From: Carnegiea gigantea
Lineage: Eukaryota; Streptophyta; Magnoliopsida; Caryophyllales; Cactaceae
Assembly: GCA_029747015.1 (NCBI GenBank)
Contig: JAKOGI010000539.1
Location: 178,501 to 242,500, forward strand
DNA: 64,000 nucleotides
Reading direction: 5' to 3'
Below the pieces are notes generated by a model. That model made no database searches, was not told the origin of the DNA, and was given only the letters and a program-made list of their open reading frames with translations. The stretch's first letter is position 1; every line of letters starts with the position of its first letter. Both the position numbers and the translations under genes were made by a program. This document shows positions 1 to 11,200 of the stretch, in pieces.

Positions 1-384
1 CCACATAAATTCTGGAAATAATGTTCTTTTTCCAAAGTATACAAAGCAACCACTATCTATGTACGCATGCAGTTCATATTTATTATATCCCTCTAAACAT
101 ACCTTTATTGGGATATAGATACTATTAGGATTTATATTGATAGCTTCATAACATATCTCTGTAGTCATATTTTTGACTAATTCATCCTCATAAATTACTT
201 CACTAACAGTTCTAGTTTTGTATCCAATGACCTTTCTTTCTAGACTCATACTTTGATCTACACTGGGTTTTGCAGATTCAGAACTCATTCTACTCATTTT
301 ACCGATCATGCTAATTGTATCATCTTCTTTAAGCTCTTCTTTAGCGGATGAAGTTCCTTCTTCCCAGTCTGATCTTGTACTCAT
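1..384 (-). pseudogene. Endogenous pararetrovirus protease, start of the pol polyprotein (partial)
   Basis: An open frame of 128 codons begins with ATG at 384 and reads leftwards off the window edge. Its last 30 or so residues contain an Asp-Ser-Gly core followed by a FGKR-type segment, as in the retropepsin at the start of the Caulimoviridae polymerase polyprotein. The first part is acidic and Ser-rich. Downstream parts (RT, RNase H) would lie outside the window. This stretch has no stop, unlike the rest of the relic to its right. It belongs to the same minus-strand relic as the zinc-knuckle coat protein region and the tRNA-Met primer site at 3951-3962. Assignment to the protease rests on the DSG motif and on position; intactness beyond the edge is unknown. 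Confidence 0.7.
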
Positions 385-400
385 GCTTCTTAATAATTAG

Positions 401-1012
401 GGTTTAATGGTCATTTTACTCTCCTCATCAATTTTTATTATATTTTTCTTATTGATCTTTCTTGGGTTGGCAAAGCTAGATATCCATGAACGATCGATTT
501 TTATCTACTGAGGATTGGACTTAATCCTCTGGATCTTTTGTATAGGGGTAGGACTTTCAAATTTTTCTGCCTCTATCATTGTTACTTTAGTCTTTGGGTC
601 TATTGTATTATCTAATTTGTAGATAATTTTTCAAAATATCATTAAAGGATATCCTCCTCTTTTCATATCCATCCCAACTGTTTTTATAAATTTTAAGTAA
701 ATTCATCTTTTAGACTTACATAATATCCTTATCGGCATTGGAATCCTTCTGACCCATTACATAAATTGGTTTTTATCCATGTGATAATTTGATTATTGAA
801 TTTAGTATGCCTAATGTCACAGAGTAAAATATAAAGATCAATATCTTTACCATAATATTGTAATGAAGTGATTTGAACTTGGATACTTTCGACATCGATA
901 TACCTATACTTTCTATCTTTGTTATGCTTAAGGATACTTTTCCAATTAATGAGATTAACTTCTCAAATGTCATACTTACAATCCTTTATCTCCAAATTTC
1001 CTTCCATCATTT
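401..1012 (-). pseudogene. Pararetrovirus movement-protein-like region (decayed)
   Basis: Between the coat-protein region and the protease frame the minus strand carries a fragmented reading frame. One open piece is 773-973 (66 codons), and coding-like text continues in other frames on both sides. A stretch around 800-900 reads like the core of caulimovirid movement proteins (hydrophobic strand, Cys-Asp-x-Arg, then a glycine-containing turn). It is broken by several frameshifts and stops. The order coat protein, then movement protein, then protease is the one I associate with cavemovirus- and solendovirus-like members; in caulimoviruses the movement protein comes first. The movement-protein call is an inference from weak similarity plus position. 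Confidence 0.4.
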
Positions 1013-1025
1013 CACATATGTATTT

Positions 1026-1186
1026 GTGGGTCTCTTGTTTTTTCATAAAATCTTTATTCTATAAAATATTTTCACAAAATTATATTTTTGTGGGTCTCTT
1101 ACATTCAGCCTCTCTATGAGTAGAGATGCTGGTAGAGGTAAGGTTGCCTACATTTGGATCTCCCCAAACCCCGTAAAAGTGAAACT
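1026..1186 (+). repeat. SINE fragment (Au-SINE-like 3' module) with 13 bp target duplication
   Basis: The insert is flanked by direct repeats cacatatgtattt at 1013-1025 and 1187-1199. Its core, from about 1107 to 1173, reads cagcctctctatgagtagag, then a GGTAGAGGTAAGGTTGCCTAC block and a TCCCC-AAACCCCG block. The same modules occur in reverse orientation in the second SINE at 3773-3905. This GTAAGGTTGCCTAC...CCCCAGACCCC module is typical of the 3' half of plant Au-type SINEs. The 5' part with the pol III boxes is not recognisable, so this copy is truncated or diverged. It separates the coat-protein and movement-protein-like parts of the viral relic. Confidence 0.65.
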
Positions 1187-3650
1187 CACATATGTATTTG
1201 GATCTCCTTTGACATCTTCGTTTTCATTATCTATAACAAACTCTTCTCCTTGAAGATCACCAAGACTAACAGCGCTACTTTTCATCATATAACTTATTTC
1301 TTCATAATCACTTTCTTCATATTCATTATCCAATATAATGTCAACAATCCTTTTATTATTATTTAGGACTAGAACTAACGCCTCATCTTCACTAAGCTCA
1401 ACATAATCCAGGCTTCCCAAGGTTTCAATAGGCTTATTATTCTTCCTATTTTTGCATTCATCACCATAATGCCTTACCTCTCTGCACGCCCAGCATTTGC
1501 AGTTGTTTTTCCTGCAGGACAATAAGCTGTTTTTCTAAAAAATCTCCGTTTTTTAGGAGTAGATTTGTTATAATATTTCTTCTATATTTCTCTCCCATTT
1601 ACTTGTTAAAGCTCTTTTTTTTATAAAATTTTCTTTTTCTTCTTCTTTCAGGTTCTTTTCTCCATTGGTGAGGTGAATCTTAGCAAGTTAGATATTTTTT
1701 CTTAATTGTCTTTTACATTTGAAACTCAAGACATTGATCATGGACCCATTTTCTTAGATAAGAGATTCTTGAACTAAGGGAATCAACGATGTATGTCCTT
1801 TCAAGCCAAGCCATCTATTTTTCATTAATTATGGAATTTATCGAATATGACAATTTGTCATAGAACATACTTAGGAATGGCAATGGGGCGGGTACGGGGC
1901 AGGTTGAGCTGTACCCGTACCCGTACCCATTTTCAAAAATAGTACCCATACCCATACCCGTACCCATCTGGTATTGAAAAACTATACCCATATCCTTATC
2001 CACAGGGTTTTTGCGGGTTTGCGGGTGTTATTCGGGTTTATATAGGAAATAAAAATTAATACCCATATTAAACCCATATTTGAATTCAATATTAGTAAAT
2101 TCAACAAGTCATCAACATGTTTTTGTTGAACGTCTACTAAGCATCCCCAGTGATAATGTTTGGTCACAACAACTAGCAACAATCGACATAAGGAGCATAA
2201 ATTACCTATCCATCAGTAAGATATGCAAATTTGGGCTGGATATTTGGGTTGCCAAGCTTGATTAATTAAGTTAGATTTTTTAAATTAATAAAAAACGGGT
2301 ACGGGGCGGGTTCAGGTATGGGGCGGGTGAAGCTCGTGCCCGTACCCATATCCATTTTTCTCAAACCTGCACCATAATCATTTAAAATCCATTTTCGTCA
2401 CCCATTTGGGTTATTAACGGGGCGGATTTTTCGGATTTTAAAAGGGTACGGGTTTTATTGCCATCTCTAAACATACCAAGATTAGTTTTATTATGTCCAA
2501 TTTTGTAATAATATTGACTAAATTCAGCAATATAAATTTTTAAGTAGCTTATGGCCCATAATTCAATATTGTCAATATTTCTTTGCTATTTTCTTGCTCT
2601 TTTTTTTTTTTTTTAAAGAATCAAGTTTGCCTCCAATGAATTCCGTTTCGATTTCTTTGTACAAATTTCTAAACATAACAGCTGATATGTCTATTATTCT
2701 TAATGTATTTTTACCTTCTTCACTTAGTAAATCGTATCAATCAGCTGCAGTATCAGAAAAATTATGTTTGATATAGTTCAGGAAGTTTGCAGCAGTCCAT
2801 GTAGTATTTAGATTTAAGACACTATTCGTTCCTCTTTTCCAATGCTCAAATATTTCTTCCCTATTACGGGCTCTATCAATATTTAAGATGTATCATGTTC
2901 GATTAATTAGGGTAAGGTCAATTTTTTCATAGGTCGTGCTTTTCCTTGGAATATACCTAAGAAAAAATTACTTGTACATTCTATTGAAACATATCTAGGT
3001 ATTAAGAAATGAGTATTTCTTCTTGAAGGTCCACCAAATTCTTCAGGCTTAAGAACGATATTGTTAACTAAATTGATCTTTGTTTCATATATGTCGAGTT
3101 CTTCTCCAATCTCATTGATCTCATGTTCAACAGTCATTTTATCATATTTCTTATCCAGTTTTCTCCTAATTTCTTCTAATGGTAATACATTGAGATCTTC
3201 TAATTTAATCAGATTCATCAGCTGATATATTTTTTCTTTTAATTGGACATTATTAGTCTCTTCATTATCATAAGATAACACGTCATGTTTTATCACTAAT
3301 TGCACTTATAATCTTATTTAATTCTTCTGAATTCTGTTCTTTCTCAAACATATTCTGTAGTTCTTCAAGAGTATACTGCTTATAATGCATCTTCTTCTTT
3401 TTCTCCTTTTCAGCTGATTTTTCTCCTACTTCTTTTTGAATTTTTATATCGTGCAAAGGAAATGAATTTTTGTGTTTTGGGTTCTGAAAAGGGTATTTCT
3501 ACTGAAATAGAGTACTAACACTGAAAGTAGATTTTTTTACCGTTAACTAGAAAGATGTGAATTACCGATAGCTTCTTTTTAAGCTCCTTGACTTCAGTGT
3601 TAATTTTATTTAATTCTGCTTTTAATTCTAAAATTATATCAGTAATATAG
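1187..3650 (-). pseudogene. Endogenous pararetrovirus coat-protein region (broken, zinc knuckle retained)
   Basis: Coding-like text runs along the minus strand from about 3650 to 1187. It starts with a charged coiled-coil-like segment (about 3650-3540), continues through an open piece at 2907-3305 and a capsid-like region at 2480-2890, and ends in a Lys-rich part with a zinc knuckle. The knuckle lies at 1454-1495, with Cys at codons 10, 13 and 23 and His at codon 18 of the open piece 1148-1522 (C-x2-C-x4-H-x4-C). This is the hallmark of caulimovirid coat proteins. An acidic tail follows, which also fits. The frame is destroyed by several stops and frameshifts, for example a TGA near 2735 and a shift near 3300, and by a 598 bp MITE at 1872-2469. 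The last codons of the 1148-1522 piece read into the SINE. Confidence 0.75.
1872..2469. mobile_element. hAT-type MITE, GGGTAY-rich family, copy 1
   Basis: This 598 bp insert interrupts the viral coat-protein region. It is bounded by the 8 bp duplication aacatact (1864-1871) and aacatacc (2470-2477), which match at 7 of 8 positions. The ends are taggaatggcaat on the left and attgccatctcta on the right, an inverted pair of the TAGGGATG type seen in Ac-like hAT elements. Both flanks carry runs of degenerate cccgtaccc/gggtacggg repeats, and the centre is AT-rich. No transposase is encoded, so it is non-autonomous. The viral frame resumes on the other side of the insert, which confirms it as an insertion. 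Copies 2 and 3 lie at 26700 and 41055. Confidence 0.85.
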
Positions 3651-3772
3651 TTTAATTAAGGTGCTACTGAAGTAATCCTTCCGGGGAATGAACAATATGC
3701 GTATAATTAGGGCCAGGGCAAGCGGTGATTATTCAAGCATTAATCACAGTTAATAAGCTTAATCAGTCATTA

Positions 3773-3905
3773 CTACTACAACAACAACAACAACTCTCAG
3801 TGTGGGTCCCGCTTTCGCGGGGTCTGGGAAGATCCAGCTGTAGGCAACTTTACCTCTACCGGTATTGCTACCCATGGAGAGGCTGATTCCAAGAGACCCA
3901 TAAAT
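3773..3905 (-). repeat. SINE (Au-like) with 17 bp target duplication and GTT-repeat tail
   Basis: The direct repeats agcttaatcagtcatta at 3756-3772 and 3906-3922 enclose a 133 bp insert. On the minus strand it reads a cagcctctccatggg segment, a GGTAGAGGTAAAGTTGCCTAC block, a CCCAGACCCCGC block and a tail of GTT units (acaacaacaacaacaac on the plus strand). A GTT- or T-rich 3' tail and the CCCAGACCCCGC block are characteristic of Au-type SINEs. It sits about 30 bp downstream, in the viral sense, of the tRNA-Met primer site, so it landed in the viral leader after integration. Confidence 0.75.
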
Positions 3906-3950
3906 AGCTTAATCAGTCATTAATTATCTTAATTATTTTTGAATCATGTG

Positions 3951-3962
3951 GCTCTGATACCA
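3951..3962 (-). promoter_or_regulatory. tRNA-Met primer binding site of the pararetrovirus
   Basis: The minus strand reads TGGTATCAGAGC, complementary to the 3' end of plant initiator tRNA-Met. This site defines position 1 of Caulimoviridae genomes and fixes the orientation of the relic: reading proceeds leftwards through leader, coat protein and protease. Neither an LTR nor gypsy-like coding sequence is found beside it, so a pararetrovirus fits better than an LTR element. Confidence 0.8.
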
Positions 3963-5263
3963 GATGCATCGAGTACTATTAATGAGTAAAATACAACAAA
4001 CATAATTTTAGATTTTTCAAAAGCAAGTTTTTAAAAATTTGGGCTGAAATGCAAATATGAAAAGTTTAGGGATTCGCAAATAAATTTCAACAGTGATTTG
4101 TTCCCCAAATGTAAATGGAGCAATAACTCAATGGACCTGATAGTGAATTTTTAAAAAAACTGGTCCTGCAAATTAATACACAAAAGTTCGTTATACCCAA
4201 ATGTAAGTTATTCCTAATTTTTGACATAATAGTCATTTCACAGCATAAATTCTATTTGCAATTTGAAGTTTTTTATCAACCCGACAATCTCAAATAATTC
4301 AGGATCAAAGGACCAATGACACTTTGGCAAAAGAGGAATATTAAGAAATTCCAAGGTAAGCTTAGGACATGTGAACAAATTGTGAGGCACATCCAATAGC
4401 TGTGCTGTGTTAAAGCTGATGCTTTGTTGTAGAGTGGAGTGAGTTGATTTGCTAGGCTATTTTGTATCACTCACTCTCGTACATTTTGGGAAATCTTTAA
4501 TGACAATATTTTGCCTTTTCCCCCAAAAAAGGACCAATGATAGTTTCTTTTTTCTTAAAATATTCTCTCTAAATGTCCGGTCTTAGAGAATCAAAGCATG
4601 AAAATGAAAGAGTAATTTTTGAATGAGACCCCCTTTTTTTCTTTAAAAACTATTTTCATGGTTTCCTATCATGCTCGAGCTCAACCCCTTCAATTGTCCA
4701 AGTCGACCTTTTTCTTTATGAAATGTTTTCGACGTACGTTTGTTTTCACTGTAAGCATGTTTCACAGAGGGTGTGAAATTAATGTAAGTTAAATAGGGCC
4801 ACCGGGTGAAGAGATGAGTGTAATGACGGGCAAGCAAACGAGCGTATTAATTAGGGTTAAGTATTGGGCGATGGGAAGCGGGATTGGGAACCATCGAGTC
4901 ACGGGTGGCATATACTCCCAGTATTCAGATTTTCAAGGGTAAATTATTGTGATTCCGACGCAAATCCTGCAACAAACAATGGCCGTCAAGTCAGATAATT
5001 TTTCTTTTCTTCAAACTTTTTGAAGTAGCCCAACTCAAGATCATCAAGCTCATTGATGACTGTCAAAACTGAAAGATCCAAAAATATATCAGATCCTTTC
5101 GCCCCACATTGAAATCCTTATGGAAAAAGTGGGGGCAGACATATTTTTTGAAGCAAATGTTGCCGTCTTTGACGAATCATCAGGGTTCTGCTAATTTATG
5201 CCTGCCACAAGTGTACCAAGGGGAGAAGATCAACGGGAAAAATTAATGGGAGATGCTTCGAAA
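3963..5263. other. Gene-free stretch between the viral relic and the ligase gene
   Basis: AT-rich sequence without a convincing coding frame. The part next to 3963 may be viral intergenic or leader sequence upstream of the primer site, but I cannot find its edge. The part near 5100-5263 is probably the 3' untranslated region of the minus-strand ligase gene. The short ORFs at 4276-4470 and 4643-4837 look random. Confidence 0.5.
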
Positions 5264-8200
5264 TTAATTTAGCAGACCCCTCTGTTTGAAGACATCCAGC
5301 ATGGCAACTCCGATCTTTGCCGGAGACTCCACTACTGTTGCTCCCGCATCCCTGAGGGTCTTGATCTTGTCTTGTGCTGTGCCCTTCCCTCCTGAGACAA
5401 TGGCTGCAGTGGACAAATTCAAGAAGATGCAGAGTTCACAGCCGAAAATCTAATGGAAAACAAGCAACCACGGTCATTAGGTAATGCTTTAAGGTCCTTC
5501 ATTCTATCCAAAAGTTCCTCCCATCCCCTCCGCTCTTTCTCTTCGCCATGCCAGAATTTTCTCCGGCAGTGCTGGAGGCCCTGATTAGAGTAAGAGAGAA
5601 GACAGCAACTAAGGTCTTAATTTTTTGGTTCGCCCTGATGGTCTGGGCCCCAGACTGGGACAAGATGGTTGGTGGGGTGGGGTTGTGAAAGAAGGCCAGC
5701 AGGTAGGGTCTCCGGCCAGCACCTACCCTCACTGATGGCAGGGGAAGATGGTGGTGGACAAGTTTAGGCCAGCAGAGAATGAAATTGGGTGTTTTGTGTG
5801 CGTCTGTGTGTGTATGTGTGCACTATTGTTTGGGAAGGGGGAGCAGCATCCTCAGCAGGGGCCTTCACCTGAGCCTAGGCAGGCAGGGGTTAGGGAGGGC
5901 TGTGTTACTTGGACTGTTCATTTTGCCTGAACAACCCACGTTGAACACTCGACCCTTGGACATGGGTATAGACACTCCGCCCTTCATTTTAAACCAAAAA
6001 TGTGCAAAATTTCTCAAAAAATTGCCAAGTATGATATGACACCCGTATCAGACACTTGACACTTCAACATGGGCATGGCTGAGTCCGAGTAACATAGAGG
6101 GAGGGTGCCCATGACTGCCATGTGGGGAAGGGAGAGGGTGATGGTCAGAGGAGGAAGCATATTAGGGGCCATGCTTGATGAATGATGTGGCGCACGAATT
6201 TCAGGCACCCCTGTTCCATGCCCATAATCAAACGATTAGGGATCATAGAATATGAACTCTGCAAATGGTGTCATCACAGAAAAGACTGCCAGGACAGCTA
6301 CCAAGGCTTGACACGACACGAATCCCACCAGGCACGAAGAGACATACATTTGAGATGACATGGCCACATGGCAGGATTTTGACCAACATTTGATGCATTT
6401 TATCCTTTTAAAACAAAAGGATTGACATGACATGATTTTTAAATCTTAAAGGCGGTCAACCCAAGTCCAACCAATCTAATTGCCAATCCACAAATTTGAC
6501 ACTGCAGATGAATCTCATGTCAGGGGAGTAAATAAGTTGCAGGAGCAGTAAAACACAGCAACGTAGGTCAGCTACTTGCAACAAGCAGGAGATCAGACAA
6601 GCACATAGAAGTTGGTATGAGAGATAAATGGTCTACCTCCAGCGTGACCCATTCGTCGGCCAGGTGGTGCTGTTAGACCAGCAATGAAAGCGACAACAGG
6701 CTTGTCAGTTCCACTTTCCTGTTGCAATCGAACAAGTCAGACACCATGAGACAAAATTGACCAGGCAACCCCCCCCCAAAAAAAGAATAAATCAAAAAAC
6801 GGGGCCCGGGGGGGACAAAGAGGAGTTCAGCATCCTAAAAACAATACAGCCTACTTCCCAAAAAGAATGCCAGTGCTGAAATTTGGGATGCCCCTAGAAC
6901 GATATAACCCACCAATGATTTTTTTCCACAGCACTTTGGTTTTCACAATTGTTTGGAACTTAGATAGCTAAAAGCCAAGGATATTCTAGAAAATCTTCAA
7001 TTTCACTGCAAGCACAACGTTCTTCGTATTTGGGATGGAACATTGTTTAATTAAAGGAGGGAGGAAGGGGAAGGGCTCTTAAACCAATTCCATAACTACG
7101 AAGGCTAGTGGTGCCAAGCACACAGCAGTCAGAGCAAGGGGGAATCAATCCTTCATCAGTTCCACCATACACAGGTGATCAGAGTTCAAATACCACAATG
7201 GCATGGGTGTTCCTACAATACATGTCTGCAGGAAGCTATGTTGGCTTACCTTGATAAGAGCAGCAGCATCCTCTTCTGCAGTGCCCCCTATTTCACCAAT
7301 AAGAATGATACCTGCCATGTATACGGCAAGAAAAACATTAGCTCAGAATGCACAACTACAGCACTAACAAGAGGGCAAGAAACTGGTTTCTTGATAAATG
7401 CAATTTGTTATAAGACCATTCATGCCATCAATGCTTTTAGCAGTGGAACTGGCATGCTGATGGATTATATCAGTTTTCAGTTTGTTGAAATGATGTCGAG
7501 GACTTCAGCGCGCTTAGTGTAAGGCCATTCATGCCATTTGTTATAAGACCATTCATGCCATCAATCCTTTTGGGAACTGGCATGCTGATAGATTGTATCA
7601 GTTTTCAGTGTGTTGAAATGATATCATGGACTTCAGTATGCTTAGTATATCCTGGACTCCTGGAATGACCCTGCTAATTAGGAGATTTACTTCCACAAGC
7701 ATAATGTCTATCACCTATAGGAGGCATGCATTTCACAGTTCAAAAACAATCATATGGAGACTGATGGTGATCACTTTTTGATCAAGGTGGGGCTGAAAGC
7801 ACTACAGACAGAAGAGAAGAAATCAAGGATATCATGGAAGCCTGGAAACTACGTAGCGGTTGGGAGACACTGACATATTCTGACTTCTGAAATTGGAAAG
7901 TAAACTCTTTTTTCCCTCAGAGGACAGTATGAACTACGGCCAAAAGACCGATATTTTCACTTCAAAATTTAATCAAATGCTGTCACCCACTAACAAGTCT
8001 GAGTCAATATAATTTCTTCTTGATGCCTCTCAGGCAACCCTTGTGAAGGTTCAAGTGCCTGTTTCTAAGATTTCCATGTAAACACATAGACAGCAATATG
8101 GTTCAATATCGTAAAGAACTAGTATCAAAAAGTTCAAAAAGACTTTCATCGACCTGTTACTTATAGATGGAGAATAAGAAAATCAATAACCTGGATCCTG

Positions 8201-11200
8201 GAAAAAAAAAAATGCCAATAAAGCAATATGACCAGTCAAGCATGACCAATGGATCTCGTAAATTGAACTTAGGAATCTGAAGAGAACTTCCGGAAAATGT
8301 ATCATTAAAGAGCCACCTATGTTACTCAGAGCTTCATGTTACCTCAAATACCCATGTCGGACACTTGATACTAAGCCCACTTCGACTCTTCATTTTAACC
8401 AAAAATATACAAAACTTTTCAAAAAATTGCTGAGTCTGACACGAAACCCGTGTCGGACACTTGAGACTTAAACATGGCCAAGTCCAAGTCCAAGTAACAA
8501 AGAGAGTGACTATTTACCTTGTCCTTCTTTTGGGGGGAGGGGGTGAGGAGAAGAGCGCCACTGAAGGCCGTTACCTTCTGTTTGAGGATCAGCAATGAAC
8601 TTGTCAATACAATCAACGAAATTTGTTCCATTGAAAGGGTCCCCACCAATTCCTACACAGGTGGATTGGCCTAGTCCAACAGCAGTTGTTTGGAAGACCT
8701 GAACCAGGATACCATAGCATTAGGAGATTACAGATAAAAGCACTTCCACTTCCAGCTACATGTCATGTAACACCGGATCATGAGTACCGAAGGCAGACAG
8801 ATATTGAGCATAGCGATCTCAAAATATAAATTTTCGAAATTCCATTATCAGCAATTTCTTAGATCTGAAAGCCAAAAGCTATTTAAAAAAAAAACAAAAA
8901 AAGACGCAACTTGAAGCAAACATAAGCACTATTCATTCTCAACAACAGGGCAATCTGAAAGATGCAATATTTTTTGGGCAATGTCACATAATAAAAGTTG
9001 TAGAAATAATGGCAGCTATTCTAACAAACACGTAAACAGATTGTAGCCTTTACATATATACAAAACCATGCTCTCCATCTGGTTATTTAGTGGCAGATGG
9101 TTTTAGGCAGCCGCTTCCCTCAAGGATCCCTATATATAGTACACGATTAATTCTACGTTAATAGGATTGAACCATGCTTAATTGCTTGTAACTTGTAAGA
9201 GAGCGTCCCCAACGGGTGAACAAATTAGCCGCTCAGTTTCCTTTTCTTTGTAATAGATCTTTCAGTTCGGGCGGGCAAATTAAATACAGGTCGGGTGTAT
9301 TCGGGTTCGGGTAAAATACGGGCGGAGGTATTTCAATTCTGCGGGTTTCTAGTGAACCCAGCGGGTTTAAAATACCTTTTTTTGTGACTTATTTCTCTTT
9401 TTCAAAATAAAATGGAACATATTTATTACTTAAAATTGTTCGTATATTTGATAAAAAAGCATTGTAATTGTAATTTCTTAAAAGAATATTAAAAATATTT
9501 AAACTTTTCAACGAAATATGAACGTCCTGCACAAGTGAGCAAAGGGTAGAGTCCGCCCATATATTAAAACAAGGTTAATAACGGGTCGGGTTATTTATGA
9601 GTTAGCCTATCTAAAGCATATTCTAGTTAGAGCGGTTCGGTCCGCTCATAACCTATTTAATAATTCAATAGTTCCGTTAACTACTAACTTAACATTATCT
9701 AATCATCTGCACTTTATTAGTGGGCCAATCCTACCACCAACAGAGGTCGACCCATTGCCCAACACTAACATCGTAGTTTGAGAGAAATTAGAATGAGAAC
9801 TAAACGAAAGGATACTGGAGAAGCACAAGACATTACAATTATCAGCAACATCAAAATTTTAGATTATTACAGAACATTATTCAAAACATGATGATACATA
9901 TTCATTTCACTAAAAATATAACGGTACGACGTGTGCATTTTTAATATTTGTCTTACTCTAAATTAATTTTCTTAATGCAAGTCGCAAGATAGTTATTTCA
10001 CACTATTTCATGTCCATTCTTTTAAGTTGCTCCATTTACAAGTTGCGTATGACGTTATTTTATAAGAATGAAGTCAAGAAAGAAAGGGAACTATTGCTTA
10101 ATTTGCAAAAGATGCGATAATTGTTAATGTCTCTCTAAACAATTCGATATAATAATAACCATTATAGTTAAGAGAGATAAATTAAAGAAAAATAAAAAAA
10201 TAAAGATATTATATTCGAGTCAAGCAGGGGGGTTCGGGTCCCGGTCGTGTTTGACCCGTTAATTTACGAGTTTTTTGGGTTCAGTTTATTTCGGGTTCGG
10301 CTAAAAAAATCATGTTTAGAACCCAAAATTTTCGGGCGGGTTCGGTTCGGGTTAGTTTTTGACAGGCCTACTATGCAGTATAGACATGGTTGATGATCAC
10401 ATTATGACAAGATTCAACAGCAACAAATGCAACACATAGCTTAAGGAAAGGTTGCAAGACAACATAGGAGAAAAGCAGGAATGTATTTTTTGGGGTTTTG
10501 GGGAAGGGGTGTTTGTAACTCTAAGCTGAAATTCTTTAATGCACATCAACAACCAAACTACTAACCTGCCTTGTGCAAATACCATAAAGTAGGAGAGTGG
10601 TTTATTTTAAATTACAGACAACAATAGGCAAATAGTTTGATGCAATAGCGTCTCAAATGTCAGGATCAACGAATACAATACAGTTCCCTCATTTATGGAG
10701 CACAAGGACAACCAAACCTCCAATGGAAAGGACATATGGCGAAATTCTTTCTTTTTAACTAATACTCATTGATGGGTTACTCATATAATGTTCATGTTAA
10801 AGGACTTTGAAACGAATCCGAATAGAGTTATAGACAAAAATAGACAAGCGAGGTAGTGGGTGGGTGGATGGGGAATCTCTGGGAAGAGTACAAGTATAAG
10901 CATGATTAGGCTTCAAGCACCCTAAGTGCAGTTTCAGGAGAAGCTGGAATTTCAGAGATCATATTGTAAAACACCATGCAATAGGCATAAATATACAGCA
11001 AATACGAATAAATTCTTACCGCTTCATAAGTCAATGTGCCAGAACGGGAAACAATTCCAATACGACCTGGCTTGTGGATGTATCCTGGCATAATACCTAT
11101 CTTGCATTCTCCAGGTTTGATGATGCCAGGGCAATTTGGACCAATTAGTCTGGTTTTAGATTGACTATTTAGGGCAGCTTTCACACGAACCTGCAATCAG

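Noticed and set aside
3951..3962. A tRNA-Met gene
   Set aside because: Only the 12-base complement of the tRNA 3' end is present, as expected of a primer binding site; no cloverleaf can be formed around it.
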